Of a stretch of 20,383 nucleotides of DNA, positions 1 to 6,896 are shown in pieces. The stretch comes from JBJXGF01 sp046153015 (GTDB lineage Bacteria; Actinomycetota; Acidimicrobiia; Acidimicrobiales; CAIXPF01). The translations under genes and the position numbers were made by a program. Below the pieces are notes generated by a model that saw nothing but the letters and a program-made list of their open reading frames with translations, was not told the DNA's origin and did no database searches. Every line of letters starts with the position of its first letter. The first letter of the stretch is position 1. The stretch lies in NCBI GenBank assembly GCA_046153015.1, contig JBJXGF010000098.1:1-20383 (forward strand), given 5' to 3'.

Positions 1-88
1 GGGGGGGGGGCCGGCCGGGCGCGGCGCGGCGCGCGCCGCGGCCCTCGGCGACCGGCTGCTCGGGCGAGGCTGAGCCCCCGCCGGCGGC

Positions 89-106
89 CTCGCCGAGCTC
101 GGCGAG
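89..106 (-). terminator. Perfect palindrome just past the GGDEF-EAL stop codon
   Basis: An 18-bp perfect inverted repeat (ctcgccgagctcggcgag) lies 4 bp beyond the stop codon of the c-di-GMP gene that ends at 111. It can form a GC-rich hairpin in the transcript. No T-tract follows, so it would be a T-less terminator if it acts as one. In DNA this rich in GC, such palindromes also arise by chance. The remaining bases 1-110 hold no gene I can support. Confidence 0.25.
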
Positions 107-110
107 CCGC

Positions 111-1769
111 TCAGCGAGGGGCGCCGGCGTGGGACGCGGCCAACGCGGCGGGCTCGACGTCGCCGCGCCCGGCGGAGCGCGCTCGGGCGGCGGCCCAGCC
201 GGCGTCGAGCGGCGGCCCGTAGAGGTAGCCCTGGCCGTGCTCGCAGCCGAGCTCGAGCAGCGCCGCCGCCTGCTCCGCCCGCTCCACTCCCTCGCCGATC
301 ACCTCGAGGCCGAGGCCGTGGGCGAGGGCCACCATCGAACCGGCGAGCGAGCGCGCCGACGGCGAAGCGCCGAGATCCCGCACGAACTGCTGGTCGACCT
401 TCAGCTGGTCGACCGGGAACTCACGGAGATAGGCGAGCGACGAGTAGCCGGCGCCGAAGTCGTCGATGGCGAGGCGGACGCCGAGGTCGTGCAGCTCGGC
501 CAGCCGCCAGGCCGCCGCCGGGGGGTCGGCCACGAGGCTCGTCTCGGTGAGCTCGAGCGTCACCCACTCCGGGCGGCAGCCCGCTTCGGCCAGCGCCGCC
601 GCCACCCGGGCGACGAGGCGCGGGTCGAGCAGCTGCTGCGTGGACAGGTTCACGCTCACCCGGACGGCCGGCCCGCGCCGCCCCCGGTTCCACCGCGCCG
701 CCTGGGAGGCGGCGTCCGCCAGGACCAGCTCGCCGATGCGGCCCACCAGACCGATCTGCTCGGCGACGCCGATGAACTCCGCGGCGTCGAGCTGACCGCC
801 GCCGGACGCGATCCGGGCCAGCGCCTCGAAGCCGACCAGGCGGCCGGAGGCCAGCTCCACGTACGGCTGGTACGCCACCTCGACCGCGGCCGCCTCGACC
901 GCGCGCCGCAGCTCCGATTCGAGGGACTGGCGGGCCCGGACCTCGTCCCGCATCGCTCGGTCGAACACGTGCACGCCGTCCCGGCCGGGTCTTTTCACCT
1001 GGTACATGGCCAGGTCGGCGTCGCGCAGCAGACCGGCCGCGTCGCTGCGGGGCTCGGCGAAGCCGATCCCCACCGACGCCGAGATCCACGCCTCGACCCC
1101 GTCGAGCTCGTACACCCGTGAGAGCTCCCGCACCAGCCGGTGTCCGGCTTCGAGCGCCTGGTGCTCGCCGCGCAGGCCCTCGGCGAGCACCACGAACTCG
1201 TCGCCGCCCAGCCGGTACACCCGGGCCTCGTCCCCGGCGACGGCCCGCAGGCGTGCGGCGGCCAGGCCGAGCAGATGGTCGCCCGCGCCGTGGCCGAGGC
1301 TGTCGTTCACGATCTTGAACCGGTCGAGGTCCACGAGCAGCACCGCGAACGCGGCCCCGTTCTCGGGGGTGTCGAGGGTGTCGAGGCCGGCGAGGAGCCG
1401 CTCGGCGTCCTCGAGCAGCGCGGTGCGATTGCGCAGGCCGGTCAGGCTGTCGCGGCGGACCAGCGCATGCAGCTCGGCCCGTGAGCGAGACACGCGGTGC
1501 ACCAGCGCCGCCACCCGCACGGCGACCAGGACCCCGATCAGGATCGTCACGGTCAGGTACATCGCGAGGTTGATCCGGTTGCCGACGCTGAGCAGCGCGG
1601 CCCCGGTGACCGCCGGGAAGAACACCGAGAGCCCCACCGCGGTGCGCCGCAGCCAGCCCGCCTCGTCGGCCGGCCCGGCCTTGGCGATGGAGGTGGCCGA
1701 CGGGCTGCGGGCCGCCCAGGCGGCGAGCCCGTAGCCGAGGGCGAACAGCGGGTCGGCGTAGCCTTTCAC
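111..1769 (-). CDS. GGDEF-EAL cyclic-di-GMP protein, surviving catalytic half
   Basis: This intracellular signalling protein is predicted to make and/or break down cyclic di-GMP. After a short hydrophobic stretch (about 1550-1640) comes a GGDEF domain with DLDRFK, NDSLGHGAGD and an intact GGDEF signature (bases 1194-1208). The RxxD inhibitory site is absent: the aligned residues are G and A. An EAL domain follows with EAL (819-827), SVNLS, LTET, IDDFGAGYSSL, LKVD and GEGVE, so the metal and catalytic residues of an active phosphodiesterase look present. The reading frame is open further upstream to 2303, but there it encodes Arg/Gly-rich shadow sequence. The real N-terminal half lies in another frame, at 1766-2395. 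The first in-frame candidate start after the break is the GTG at 1769, which has no clear ribosome binding site. Whether this half is translated alone is unknown. The domain assignment is firm; the start is not. Confidence 0.75.
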   Translation of the reverse strand: MKGYADPLFALGYGLAAWAARSPSATSIAKAGPADEAGWLRRTAVGLSVFFPAVTGAALLSVGNRINLAMYLTVTILIGVLVAVRVAALVHRVSRSRAELHALVRRDSLTGLRNRTALLEDAERLLAGLDTLDTPENGAAFAVLLVDLDRFKIVNDSLGHGAGDHLLGLAAARLRAVAGDEARVYRLGGDEFVVLAEGLRGEHQALEAGHRLVRELSRVYELDGVEAWISASVGIGFAEPRSDAAGLLRDADLAMYQVKRPGRDGVHVFDRAMRDEVRARQSLESELRRAVEAAAVEVAYQPYVELASGRLVGFEALARIASGGGQLDAAEFIGVAEQIGLVGRIGELVLADAASQAARWNRGRRGPAVRVSVNLSTQQLLDPRLVARVAAALAEAGCRPEWVTLELTETSLVADPPAAAWRLAELHDLGVRLAIDDFGAGYSSLAYLREFPVDQLKVDQQFVRDLGASPSARSLAGSMVALAHGLGLEVIGEGVERAEQAAALLELGCEHGQGYLYGPPLDAGWAAARARSAGRGDVEPAALAASHAGAPR

Positions 1770-2395
1770 GCCTCGCCCAGCCGCACGCTGGAGGAGAAGA
1801 CGAGGTCGCCCACCAGCGTGGCGGCGGCGAAGCCGGTGAGCGCCCACACCGCGGTGGTGCGCCGGCCGGGGGCGAAGAGGATCCCCACCAGCGCGGCGAG
1901 GACGAACACGTCCATCATCGGGTACAGGCTGGCGGCCAGCCTTCCGGCGGCGCCGCCCTCGGCGGGCCCGCCCGCCTCCACCACGAAGCACTTTCAGAGG
2001 AGGAACGCGCAGCCGCCGGTCACCGCCAGCGCGTCGACGGCCGCGCCGCTGCGAGCGACTGCGTCCCGGGATCTCGACATCACCCACAGGGCGCCGAAGA
2101 GCAGGGGATAGCCGCACAGGTACACGGCGTCGATCGGCCCGAGCAGCGGCGGCGTCGCCCCCGCCCACGCCGTCGCCAGCCACAGCACGTCGCCCGCCGC
2201 CCAGGTGGCCACCGCCGCGGCCAGTCCGCGCCACACCGTTCTGCTCGCCTGCTGGGACCGGCGGGCAGCGGCCCAGAGGGTCGACGCGGCGTGAAGGGCG
2301 CACAGGATCCAGAGCACGTCGCGAGCTGCGCCGAAGCCGCCGCTCAGCGGGCGCGCGGCGTCGACGAGCTCCGAGCCGGCCGCGGCGATGTACAC
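1766..2395 (-). pseudogene. N-terminal membrane sensor half of the GGDEF-EAL gene, broken twice
   Basis: From a GTG at 2395 this frame encodes hydrophobic helices typical of the multi-pass N-terminus of actinobacterial GGDEF-EAL proteins (DVLWILCALHAASTLWAA, GPIDAVYLCGYPLLFGALWV). A TGA at 1994-1996 then interrupts it. The same frame resumes at once (KCFVVEAGG, then LYPMMDVFVLAALVGILF) and stops again at 1766-1768. Homologous-looking sequence continues in the -1 frame with KGYADPLFALGYGLAAWA. The TGA sits where relatives usually have Trp (a LLxW-F-L-like segment), so a TGG to TGA change fits. One added base near 1768 would rejoin the frames as LGEAVKGYADPLF. TGA is a normal stop elsewhere in this window, so recoding is unlikely. 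Two lesions indicate either a recent pseudogene or sequence errors. Confidence 0.7.
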
Positions 2396-2515
2396 GCCGA
2401 CGGCGGCGCTTCTGTCGCCCGCCCCGCTGCCGGTCGGCCTTTCGGCCCGCTGCCTCGACGGCTTGAGCGTATCGCCACGCTGCGCGCTTGCTGCGGAGTG
2501 GAGCGCGGCGGCGGA
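2396..2515. other. Short intergenic region between the operon end and the GGDEF-EAL gene
   Basis: Both flanking genes run leftward. Reading the minus strand, a TACGCT box (2466-2471) could be a -10 element for the c-di-GMP gene, giving a leader of about 60 nt. A small GGCC-GAAA-GGCC hairpin with a GNRA-type tetraloop lies at 2436-2447. It could be part of a terminator for the upstream operon or of the leader. I see no riboswitch, in particular no match to the c-di-GMP-I core. Confidence 0.3.
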
Positions 2516-3730
2516 TCAGGACGCGCGCAGGCCGACCGGCGTGCTCCGATCGGCGGCGACCAGCTCATCGACGGCCTCGTGGAAGTGCACGAGGGCCGGC
2601 TCGTTGCGGCCGAAGTTCAACGCCGCCTGCGCCCCGGAGGCGAAGCTGCGCTGGATCTGCTCGCACATCACGAAGTCCTCGGTTTCGATCACCCGCACCA
2701 GCAGGTCGAACGCCCGGTGGTGGGACGCCCGCTGCTGCTCGCTCGTCTCCCCGGCCGGCGCGTACAGCGAGTAGAGGATCCGGGTGCGGTCGACCGCTTC
2801 GGGGAGGATCTGGGCCACCTCGAGGTGGTCCTGCTGGTGCAGGATCACGGTGTTGGGCAGCACGTGGTAGGCGATCGCGCAATGGGGGAGCAGCTCCCAC
2901 TCCTCGCGGGGCGTGCCGTCGAGCTCGGCCACCGACCAGCGGGTGGTGAGCATCATGGCGTGCGGGCCCCACGTGTCGTACAGCGAGTTGCTCGACTGCA
3001 GGGTCCGCGCCGCGGTCGCGGCGTGCAGGTGCTGGAGGTGGTACGTCTCGAGGAACGTGTCGTACATCAGCTTCCAGTTCATGGCGTGCACCGCCGAGCG
3101 CGTCTCGAGGGGCCGCCACCCGGCGAAGCCGAGCGAGGCGAGCTCGTCCCCCAGGCCCTGCAGCCACGCCGGCGCGTCGAGCGCTGCGCCGGCCGGGTCC
3201 CCGGCGCCGTCGGCGAGCTGCACGAACACCAGGCCGCCGGCCTCGCCGCAGCGCAGCGGGGCGAGGCCGTTGTCGTCCCGGTCGAGCCAGCTGAACCCGG
3301 TCGGGTGGGTCGGCGCGATCAGCCGGCCGTCGAGGCGATACGACCACGCGTGATAGGGGCACAGGAAGCTCTTGGCGGTGTGGCCGTTGGTCTTGGCGCC
3401 CGCTGGGTCCTGGCTGGCCACGCAGGCCCCCCGGTGGCGGCACACGTTGCGGAACGCCCGAATCGCGCCGTCTTCTCCCCGCACCACCAGCACCGGCACG
3501 CCCAGCAGCGTGAGGGTGAGGTAGTCGCCGGGCTCGGCGACGTCCCCCACCGTGCAAGCCATCACCGGGCGGCGGCGGAACAGCGCCTCCACCTCGGCCT
3601 CGTAGCGGACCGGGTCGGTGTAGTCGCTGATCGGGTTCACCCGGTGGCGAGGCGCCATGTCGGTCGTGTCGCCCGCGGCGCGGTGCGCCATGATCCGGTC
3701 GAGCAGCTCCAGCTGGCGGGCGCGGTGCAC
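2516..3730 (-). CDS. Rieske non-heme iron oxygenase, large subunit
   Basis: Predicted 404-aa cytoplasmic oxygenase component that hydroxylates or demethylates an organic substrate with O2 and electrons from a separate reductase. The Rieske [2Fe-2S] ligands are C97-x-H99 and C124-x-x-H127. The mononuclear-iron motif is NWKLMYDTFLETYHLQHLH, with H231 and H236 as ligands and an acidic third ligand probably near EDFVMCEQ (350-357). The stretch between the two Cys/His pairs is unusually long (24 residues between H99 and C124). The GTG start at 3730 lies 3 bp after the preceding hot-dog gene and gives the usual N-terminal leader before the TDP-x-RYEAE segment; an ATG at codon 14 is an alternative. 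It is the last gene of a seven-gene operon. No ferredoxin or reductase gene is in the window. The family call is secure, the substrate unknown. Its company suggests a steroid- or terpenoid-like CoA or acid. Confidence 0.93.
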   Translation of the reverse strand: MHRARQLELLDRIMAHRAAGDTTDMAPRHRVNPISDYTDPVRYEAEVEALFRRRPVMACTVGDVAEPGDYLTLTLLGVPVLVVRGEDGAIRAFRNVCRHRGACVASQDPAGAKTNGHTAKSFLCPYHAWSYRLDGRLIAPTHPTGFSWLDRDDNGLAPLRCGEAGGLVFVQLADGAGDPAGAALDAPAWLQGLGDELASLGFAGWRPLETRSAVHAMNWKLMYDTFLETYHLQHLHAATAARTLQSSNSLYDTWGPHAMMLTTRWSVAELDGTPREEWELLPHCAIAYHVLPNTVILHQQDHLEVAQILPEAVDRTRILYSLYAPAGETSEQQRASHHRAFDLLVRVIETEDFVMCEQIQRSFASGAQAALNFGRNEPALVHFHEAVDELVAADRSTPVGLRAS

Positions 3731-3733
3731 GGC

Positions 3734-4165
3734 TCAGTCCGGGAGGCGGACGAGCGCCGTGCCGATCACGCTCGTCTGACCCGAGTCGGCGGTCATCGTC
3801 AGGTCGATCTCGACGGTGCGCGTCTCCTCGTCGGTGTCGGTCACCGCCCCGGTGCAGTGCGGCGCCGAGCCGACCAGCACCGGCGAGCGGAACACGGTGT
3901 CGAGCTTGACGATCTGGGCGCCGGGCGCCCACCGGTGGATCATCGCCGCCAGGATCCCCTGGCTCATCATGCCCGGCACGATCGCGCCGGGCAGGCCCTG
4001 CTTCTTGGCCTCCTCGTCGTCGAGGAAGCGGGCGGCGACGATGCGGGCCGCCTCCACGAACAGGCGCACCTTGTCGAGCGAGACGTCGGGGTGCTCCTCG
4101 GGGAGCTCGTCGCCGAGCTCGATGTCCTCGAAGCGCACGGCGGCGGAGGGCGGGTCGGCGGGCAT
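3734..4165 (-). CDS. MaoC-like hot-dog protein (second of a pair)
   Basis: A 143-aa single hot-dog domain related to MaoC/R-specific enoyl-CoA hydratases. The family-typical segment EEAKKQGLPGAIVPGMMSQGILAAMIHRW (51-79) is clear, as is the strand region VFRSPVLVGS near 91-100. The hydratase motif that should precede it (D-x-N-P-x-H) reads RIVAARF (41-47). Compared with ChsH1, the catalytic Asp and His positions hold Ile and Phe. It may be a structural partner, a ligand-binding subunit or a differently acting enzyme. The ATG start at 4165 lies 2 bp after the stop of the preceding hot-dog gene, so the two are probably made together and may form a heterodimer, as other MaoC half-proteins do. The fold is well supported, the activity is not. 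Confidence 0.88.
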   Translation of the reverse strand: MPADPPSAAVRFEDIELGDELPEEHPDVSLDKVRLFVEAARIVAARFLDDEEAKKQGLPGAIVPGMMSQGILAAMIHRWAPGAQIVKLDTVFRSPVLVGSAPHCTGAVTDTDEETRTVEIDLTMTADSGQTSVIGTALVRLPD

Positions 4166-4167
4166 GG

Positions 4168-4641
4168 TCAGGACGCCGGGCGCATCATGCGCCAGTCGAC
4201 GGTGGCCACCGGCTCGCCGGCCTGGTTGGTGAAGCTCATGCGGTGCACGATGAAGATCATCGTGCCCGAACGGCCGGTCTTCTCGTAGACGTCGGCCAGC
4301 TCGCTCGCCGCGGTGAGCACGTCGCCGGCCCGGATCGGCCGGTGCAGCTCGATCGCTTTGCCGCCGTCCATGCCCCGCTTGGTGTTGCCGATCGCCGGGA
4401 AGTTCTTCGGCAGCATGTGCCGAGGGCCGAACTGCGCCGGGAACGCCGGGTGGGCCTGGAAGTCCGGGTGGTCGGGGTCGGTGAAGCGGGGGTCGGTCTC
4501 GCCCACGGCGGCCGCCCAGTCGAGCATCCGCTGCCCGTCGATGCGGAACTCGGCCCGTTCGAACTCGTGGCCGACCCACTCGGCCTTCACCGCTCGGATG
4601 TCGGTCGCCTCGTCTGCCGAACCAGCTGTCTCGTCTGTCAC
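4168..4641 (-). CDS. MaoC/FAS1-like dehydratase-domain protein (first of a pair)
   Basis: A 157-aa hot-dog protein of the FAS1-like/HadA-type N-terminal dehydratase group. Diagnostic features are MLDWAAAVGETDPRFTDP (39-56), the FP-x-QFGPRHMLPKNFP region (68-82), LHRPIRAGDVLT (99-110) and a C-terminal VDWRMMRP. The position of the catalytic His in active hydratases (GDxNPxH) is Phe here (GETDPRF). Members of this group usually serve as the substrate-gripping, non-catalytic half of a heterodimer, so pairing with the following hot-dog protein is expected. Its GTG start at 4641 overlaps the stop of the PHP gene in a GTGA junction (4638-4641), which implies translational coupling. The first 15 residues are polar and poorly conserved-looking. 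Confidence 0.87.
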   Translation of the reverse strand: MTDETAGSADEATDIRAVKAEWVGHEFERAEFRIDGQRMLDWAAAVGETDPRFTDPDHPDFQAHPAFPAQFGPRHMLPKNFPAIGNTKRGMDGGKAIELHRPIRAGDVLTAASELADVYEKTGRSGTMIFIVHRMSFTNQAGEPVATVDWRMMRPAS

Positions 4642-5285
4642 GTGTTCGCCTGTCTTGCCTGTCGGAAGGAGCGGGCCCGGAAACGACCGGCCCGCAGCTC
4701 GGCCATCAGCTCGTCCATCGATGCGATGTCGGCCTCGAACTCGGTGGCGCAGAATCCCACGCGGCTCACGATGTGGGAGTCGCTGCCGCCGAAGCCGTGG
4801 TACCCGAAACGCCCGGCGGACTCCTCGGAGAGCTCGTCCTCCCCGGGCCGGCTGCCGCCGTTGTACATCTCCACGAGCGACACGCCCTCCACCGGGCCTT
4901 TGCGCTCGTAGTGGGCGAAGAGCCCCACGTTGACCCGCCCGGGGTGGCAGGGCGCCGCCACCGCGCCGCAGCGTTGCGCGGCCTCGAGCACCAGCCCGAT
5001 GGGGTTGTCGATCCGGGCGAAGTCGAAGGCGTGCACGAGATCCTCGTTCACCCCGAACACCAGCACGTGGCCGTAGTCGGTCTCCACCTCGCTGGCCTTC
5101 AGGATCAGCAGGCCGTACTCGTCCTCCAGGGCCCGGTAGTCGGACTCGGCGTCGAACTGGCGATGCTCGGTGAGCACCAGCCCGTCGAGGGGCAGCTCCT
5201 TCTTGCGGATCCACTGGCAGTAGTTCTCGACCTTGGCCCGGCCGTCGTCGGAACGCACCGAGTGGGTGTGCAGGTCGAGGATCAT
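4638..5285 (-). CDS. PHP-domain metallohydrolase of unknown substrate
   Basis: A 215-aa protein consisting of one PHP (polymerase and histidinol phosphatase) domain. All the expected metal ligands can be placed: H6 and H8 in LDLHTHS, H41 in TEHRQF, E66 in KASEVE, H73 in DYGHVLVFG, H114 in PCHPGR, D169 and H171 in GSDSHIV. It should therefore bind two or three metal ions and hydrolyse a phosphoester or a related bond. The start is ATG 5285, overlapping the DUF35 stop as ATGA (5282-5285). Its end overlaps the next gene in the same way, so it is embedded in the operon rather than a chance neighbour. A PHP enzyme is unexpected among acyl-CoA genes. It might act on a phosphorylated intermediate, a CoA/nucleotide-derived group or a cyclic compound; nothing in the sequence decides this. 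Confidence 0.9.
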   Translation of the reverse strand: MILDLHTHSVRSDDGRAKVENYCQWIRKKELPLDGLVLTEHRQFDAESDYRALEDEYGLLILKASEVETDYGHVLVFGVNEDLVHAFDFARIDNPIGLVLEAAQRCGAVAAPCHPGRVNVGLFAHYERKGPVEGVSLVEMYNGGSRPGEDELSEESAGRFGYHGFGGSDSHIVSRVGFCATEFEADIASMDELMAELRAGRFRARSFRQARQANT

Positions 5286-5725
5286 GCGGGCACGAAGCGG
5301 GGCACGGCGAAGGCCTCGCCGTCGTCGCGCTGCTGGGGCTGGAACTCGACCCGCACGGGCATGCCGACCGTCACCGCCGAGGGGGCGCAGCCCACGATGT
5401 GGGTGAGCAGGCGCGGCCCCTCCTCCAGCTCCACGTAGGCCATCACGTAGGGCAGCGAGTCGCGGAACGGCGGCGACAGGTTCTGGTGGGTGACCGTGAA
5501 CGTGTACACCGTGCCCCGACCGCTGGCGACCACGTGGTCGAGCTCGTTCGAGAGGCACGTGGCGCACACGGCGCGGGGCTTGTGCTGGGTGGTCCCGCAC
5601 GCCCGGCACCGCTGGAGCACGAGCTCGCCCCGGCCGGCGCCCTCCCAATACCCCCGCGTCTCCCACGACGCGAACACGAGCGGGTGGGTCAGCTCGGGAA
5701 CGGGCGCAGCGGCCCCTTCAGCCAT
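5282..5725 (-). CDS. DUF35 Zn-ribbon/OB-fold protein (partner of thiolase 1)
   Basis: A 147-aa protein of the DUF35 family: an N-terminal helix, a rubredoxin-like zinc ribbon (C40, C43, C54, C57 in QRCRACGTTQHKPRAVCATC) and an OB-fold (about 62-135; GRGTVYTFTVTH, VMAYVELEEGPRLLTHIVG). Such proteins act as obligatory partners of thiolase-fold enzymes. In steroid side-chain degradation the DUF35 part of ChsH2 holds the Ltp2 aldolase and helps pass on the CoA substrate. ATG 5725 is chosen as start because it follows the thiolase stop by 1 bp and gives a normal N-terminus; a longer in-frame version to 5791 would run into the thiolase gene. It overlaps the PHP gene by 4 bp. A complex with the product of 5727-6896 is the natural inference. 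Confidence 0.92.
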   Translation of the reverse strand: MAEGAAAPVPELTHPLVFASWETRGYWEGAGRGELVLQRCRACGTTQHKPRAVCATCLSNELDHVVASGRGTVYTFTVTHQNLSPPFRDSLPYVMAYVELEEGPRLLTHIVGCAPSAVTVGMPVRVEFQPQQRDDGEAFAVPRFVPA

Positions 5726-5726
5726 G

Positions 5727-6896
5727 TCAGTCAACCCCCAGCACGATCGTGGCGCCGCTGTGCGCCACGCCGAGCGTACCCCCGGTGCCATGGGCGCACG
5801 CCAGCCTGGCCCCGGGGACCTGGCGCTCCCCGCACTCGCCCCGCAGCTGCTTGACCGCTTCGATCACGAGGAAGATGCCCCGCATCCCCGGGTGGTTGTT
5901 CGACAAGCCCCCGCCGTCGGGGTTGATCGGCAGCTCGCCGCCGAGGCGGATACGCCCGCCCGAGACGAACTCGCCGCCCTCGCCCGGCGCGCAGAAGCCG
6001 AGGTTCTCGAGGGTGGCCAACACGGTGATCGTGAACGAGTCGTAGATCATGGCGAAGTCCATCTCCGCCGGGGCGAGCCCCGCCCGGGCGAAGGCCTTGG
6101 CGCCGGATTGGCGGGCGGCCACCGTGAGCAGGTCGGGCGAGCCGATCTCGGGGTGGGCCACCGCCTCGGCCCCGCCGAGCAGCAGCACCGGCTTCTTGCG
6201 CAGGTCCCGCGCCCGCTCGGCGGAGGTGACCACGACCGCCCCGCCGCCGTCGCTGATGATGCAGCAGTCGAGCAGGTGGAGCGGCTCGGAGATCATGCGG
6301 CTGGCCAGCACGTCGTCGACCGTGATCGGCTGGCGCATCTTGGCGTGGGGGTTGAGCCCGGCGTGGGCCCGCATGGTCACGGCGATCTCGGCGAGCTGCT
6401 CGGGCTTGGTGCCGTACCGGTCCATGTGCAGCTGCGCCACCATCGCGTAGCTGCCGACCGTGGTCATGCCGTACGGCCCGGTGAAGGCCTGGAGCGGGTT
6501 GCGGTTGGGCCCCCCGTGGCCGGCGCCGCCCGTGCCGATCGCGCTCGATGACGACGCCTCGGTCGAGCCGTACAGGATCAGCGCCACCTCGCACAGCCCG
6601 GCGTGGATCGCCGCCGCGGCGTGGTTCACGTGGATCACGAAGCTCGACCCGCCCACGTTCGTGGCGTCGACGAAGTTGGGCTTCACATTCAGGTACTCGG
6701 CGAGGTCGAGGGCGCCCATCGCCCCCATCGACATCGACGCGCCGAGCAGACCGTCCACGTCGGCCAGCGTGAGCCCGCAGTCCTCCAACGCCCCCCGGGC
6801 GGCCTCGGCCATGATCTGGAACTCGGTCTTGTCGGGCGCCCAGCGGGTCGGGTGCTCGTACACCCCGGCGATCGCGATCTTCCCCGACAGGCTCAC
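5727..6896 (-). CDS. Thiolase-fold lipid-transfer protein/putative retro-aldolase 1
   Basis: A 389-aa thiolase-superfamily protein of the SCP-x/Ltp type. It shows the ILxDCGL-LADVDGLLG start region, SxMISEPLHLLDCCIISDGGGAVVVTSAERA (about 198-229), MIYDSFTITVLATLENLGFC (283-302), LPINPDGGGLSNNHPGMRG (322-340) and a C-terminal HGTGGTLG. The nucleophilic Cys of true thiolases (N-x-x-C-G/A-S) is missing: the aligned residue in TNVGGSSFV is G83. The conserved Tyr in YDSFT (Y285) is kept. With an adjacent DUF35 gene, this matches Ltp2-like aldolases, which cleave a beta-hydroxyacyl-CoA side chain without a catalytic Cys. The GTG start at 6896 overlaps the preceding hydrolase stop (GTGA, 6893-6896). 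The same frame is open far upstream to 9815, but that part is shadow sequence. The aldolase role is inference. Confidence 0.92.
   Translation of the reverse strand: MSLSGKIAIAGVYEHPTRWAPDKTEFQIMAEAARGALEDCGLTLADVDGLLGASMSMGAMGALDLAEYLNVKPNFVDATNVGGSSFVIHVNHAAAAIHAGLCEVALILYGSTEASSSSAIGTGGAGHGGPNRNPLQAFTGPYGMTTVGSYAMVAQLHMDRYGTKPEQLAEIAVTMRAHAGLNPHAKMRQPITVDDVLASRMISEPLHLLDCCIISDGGGAVVVTSAERARDLRKKPVLLLGGAEAVAHPEIGSPDLLTVAARQSGAKAFARAGLAPAEMDFAMIYDSFTITVLATLENLGFCAPGEGGEFVSGGRIRLGGELPINPDGGGLSNNHPGMRGIFLVIEAVKQLRGECGERQVPGARLACAHGTGGTLGVAHSGATIVLGVD

Noticed and set aside
1..40. Run of ten G followed by a very GC-rich segment with a 16-bp palindrome (25-40)
   Set aside because: It lies at the edge of the window and may be an assembly-end or low-complexity artefact. 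No feature could be tied to it.
1994..1996. TGA read as Trp (recoding)
   Set aside because: TGA ends most genes in the window, and a second lesion (frameshift) follows, so a mutation or sequencing error is simpler.
1770..2303. Upstream extension of the GGDEF-EAL frame as a 730-residue protein
   Set aside because: The added residues are Arg/Gly-rich shadow sequence, while the hydrophobic sensor helices are in the other frame.
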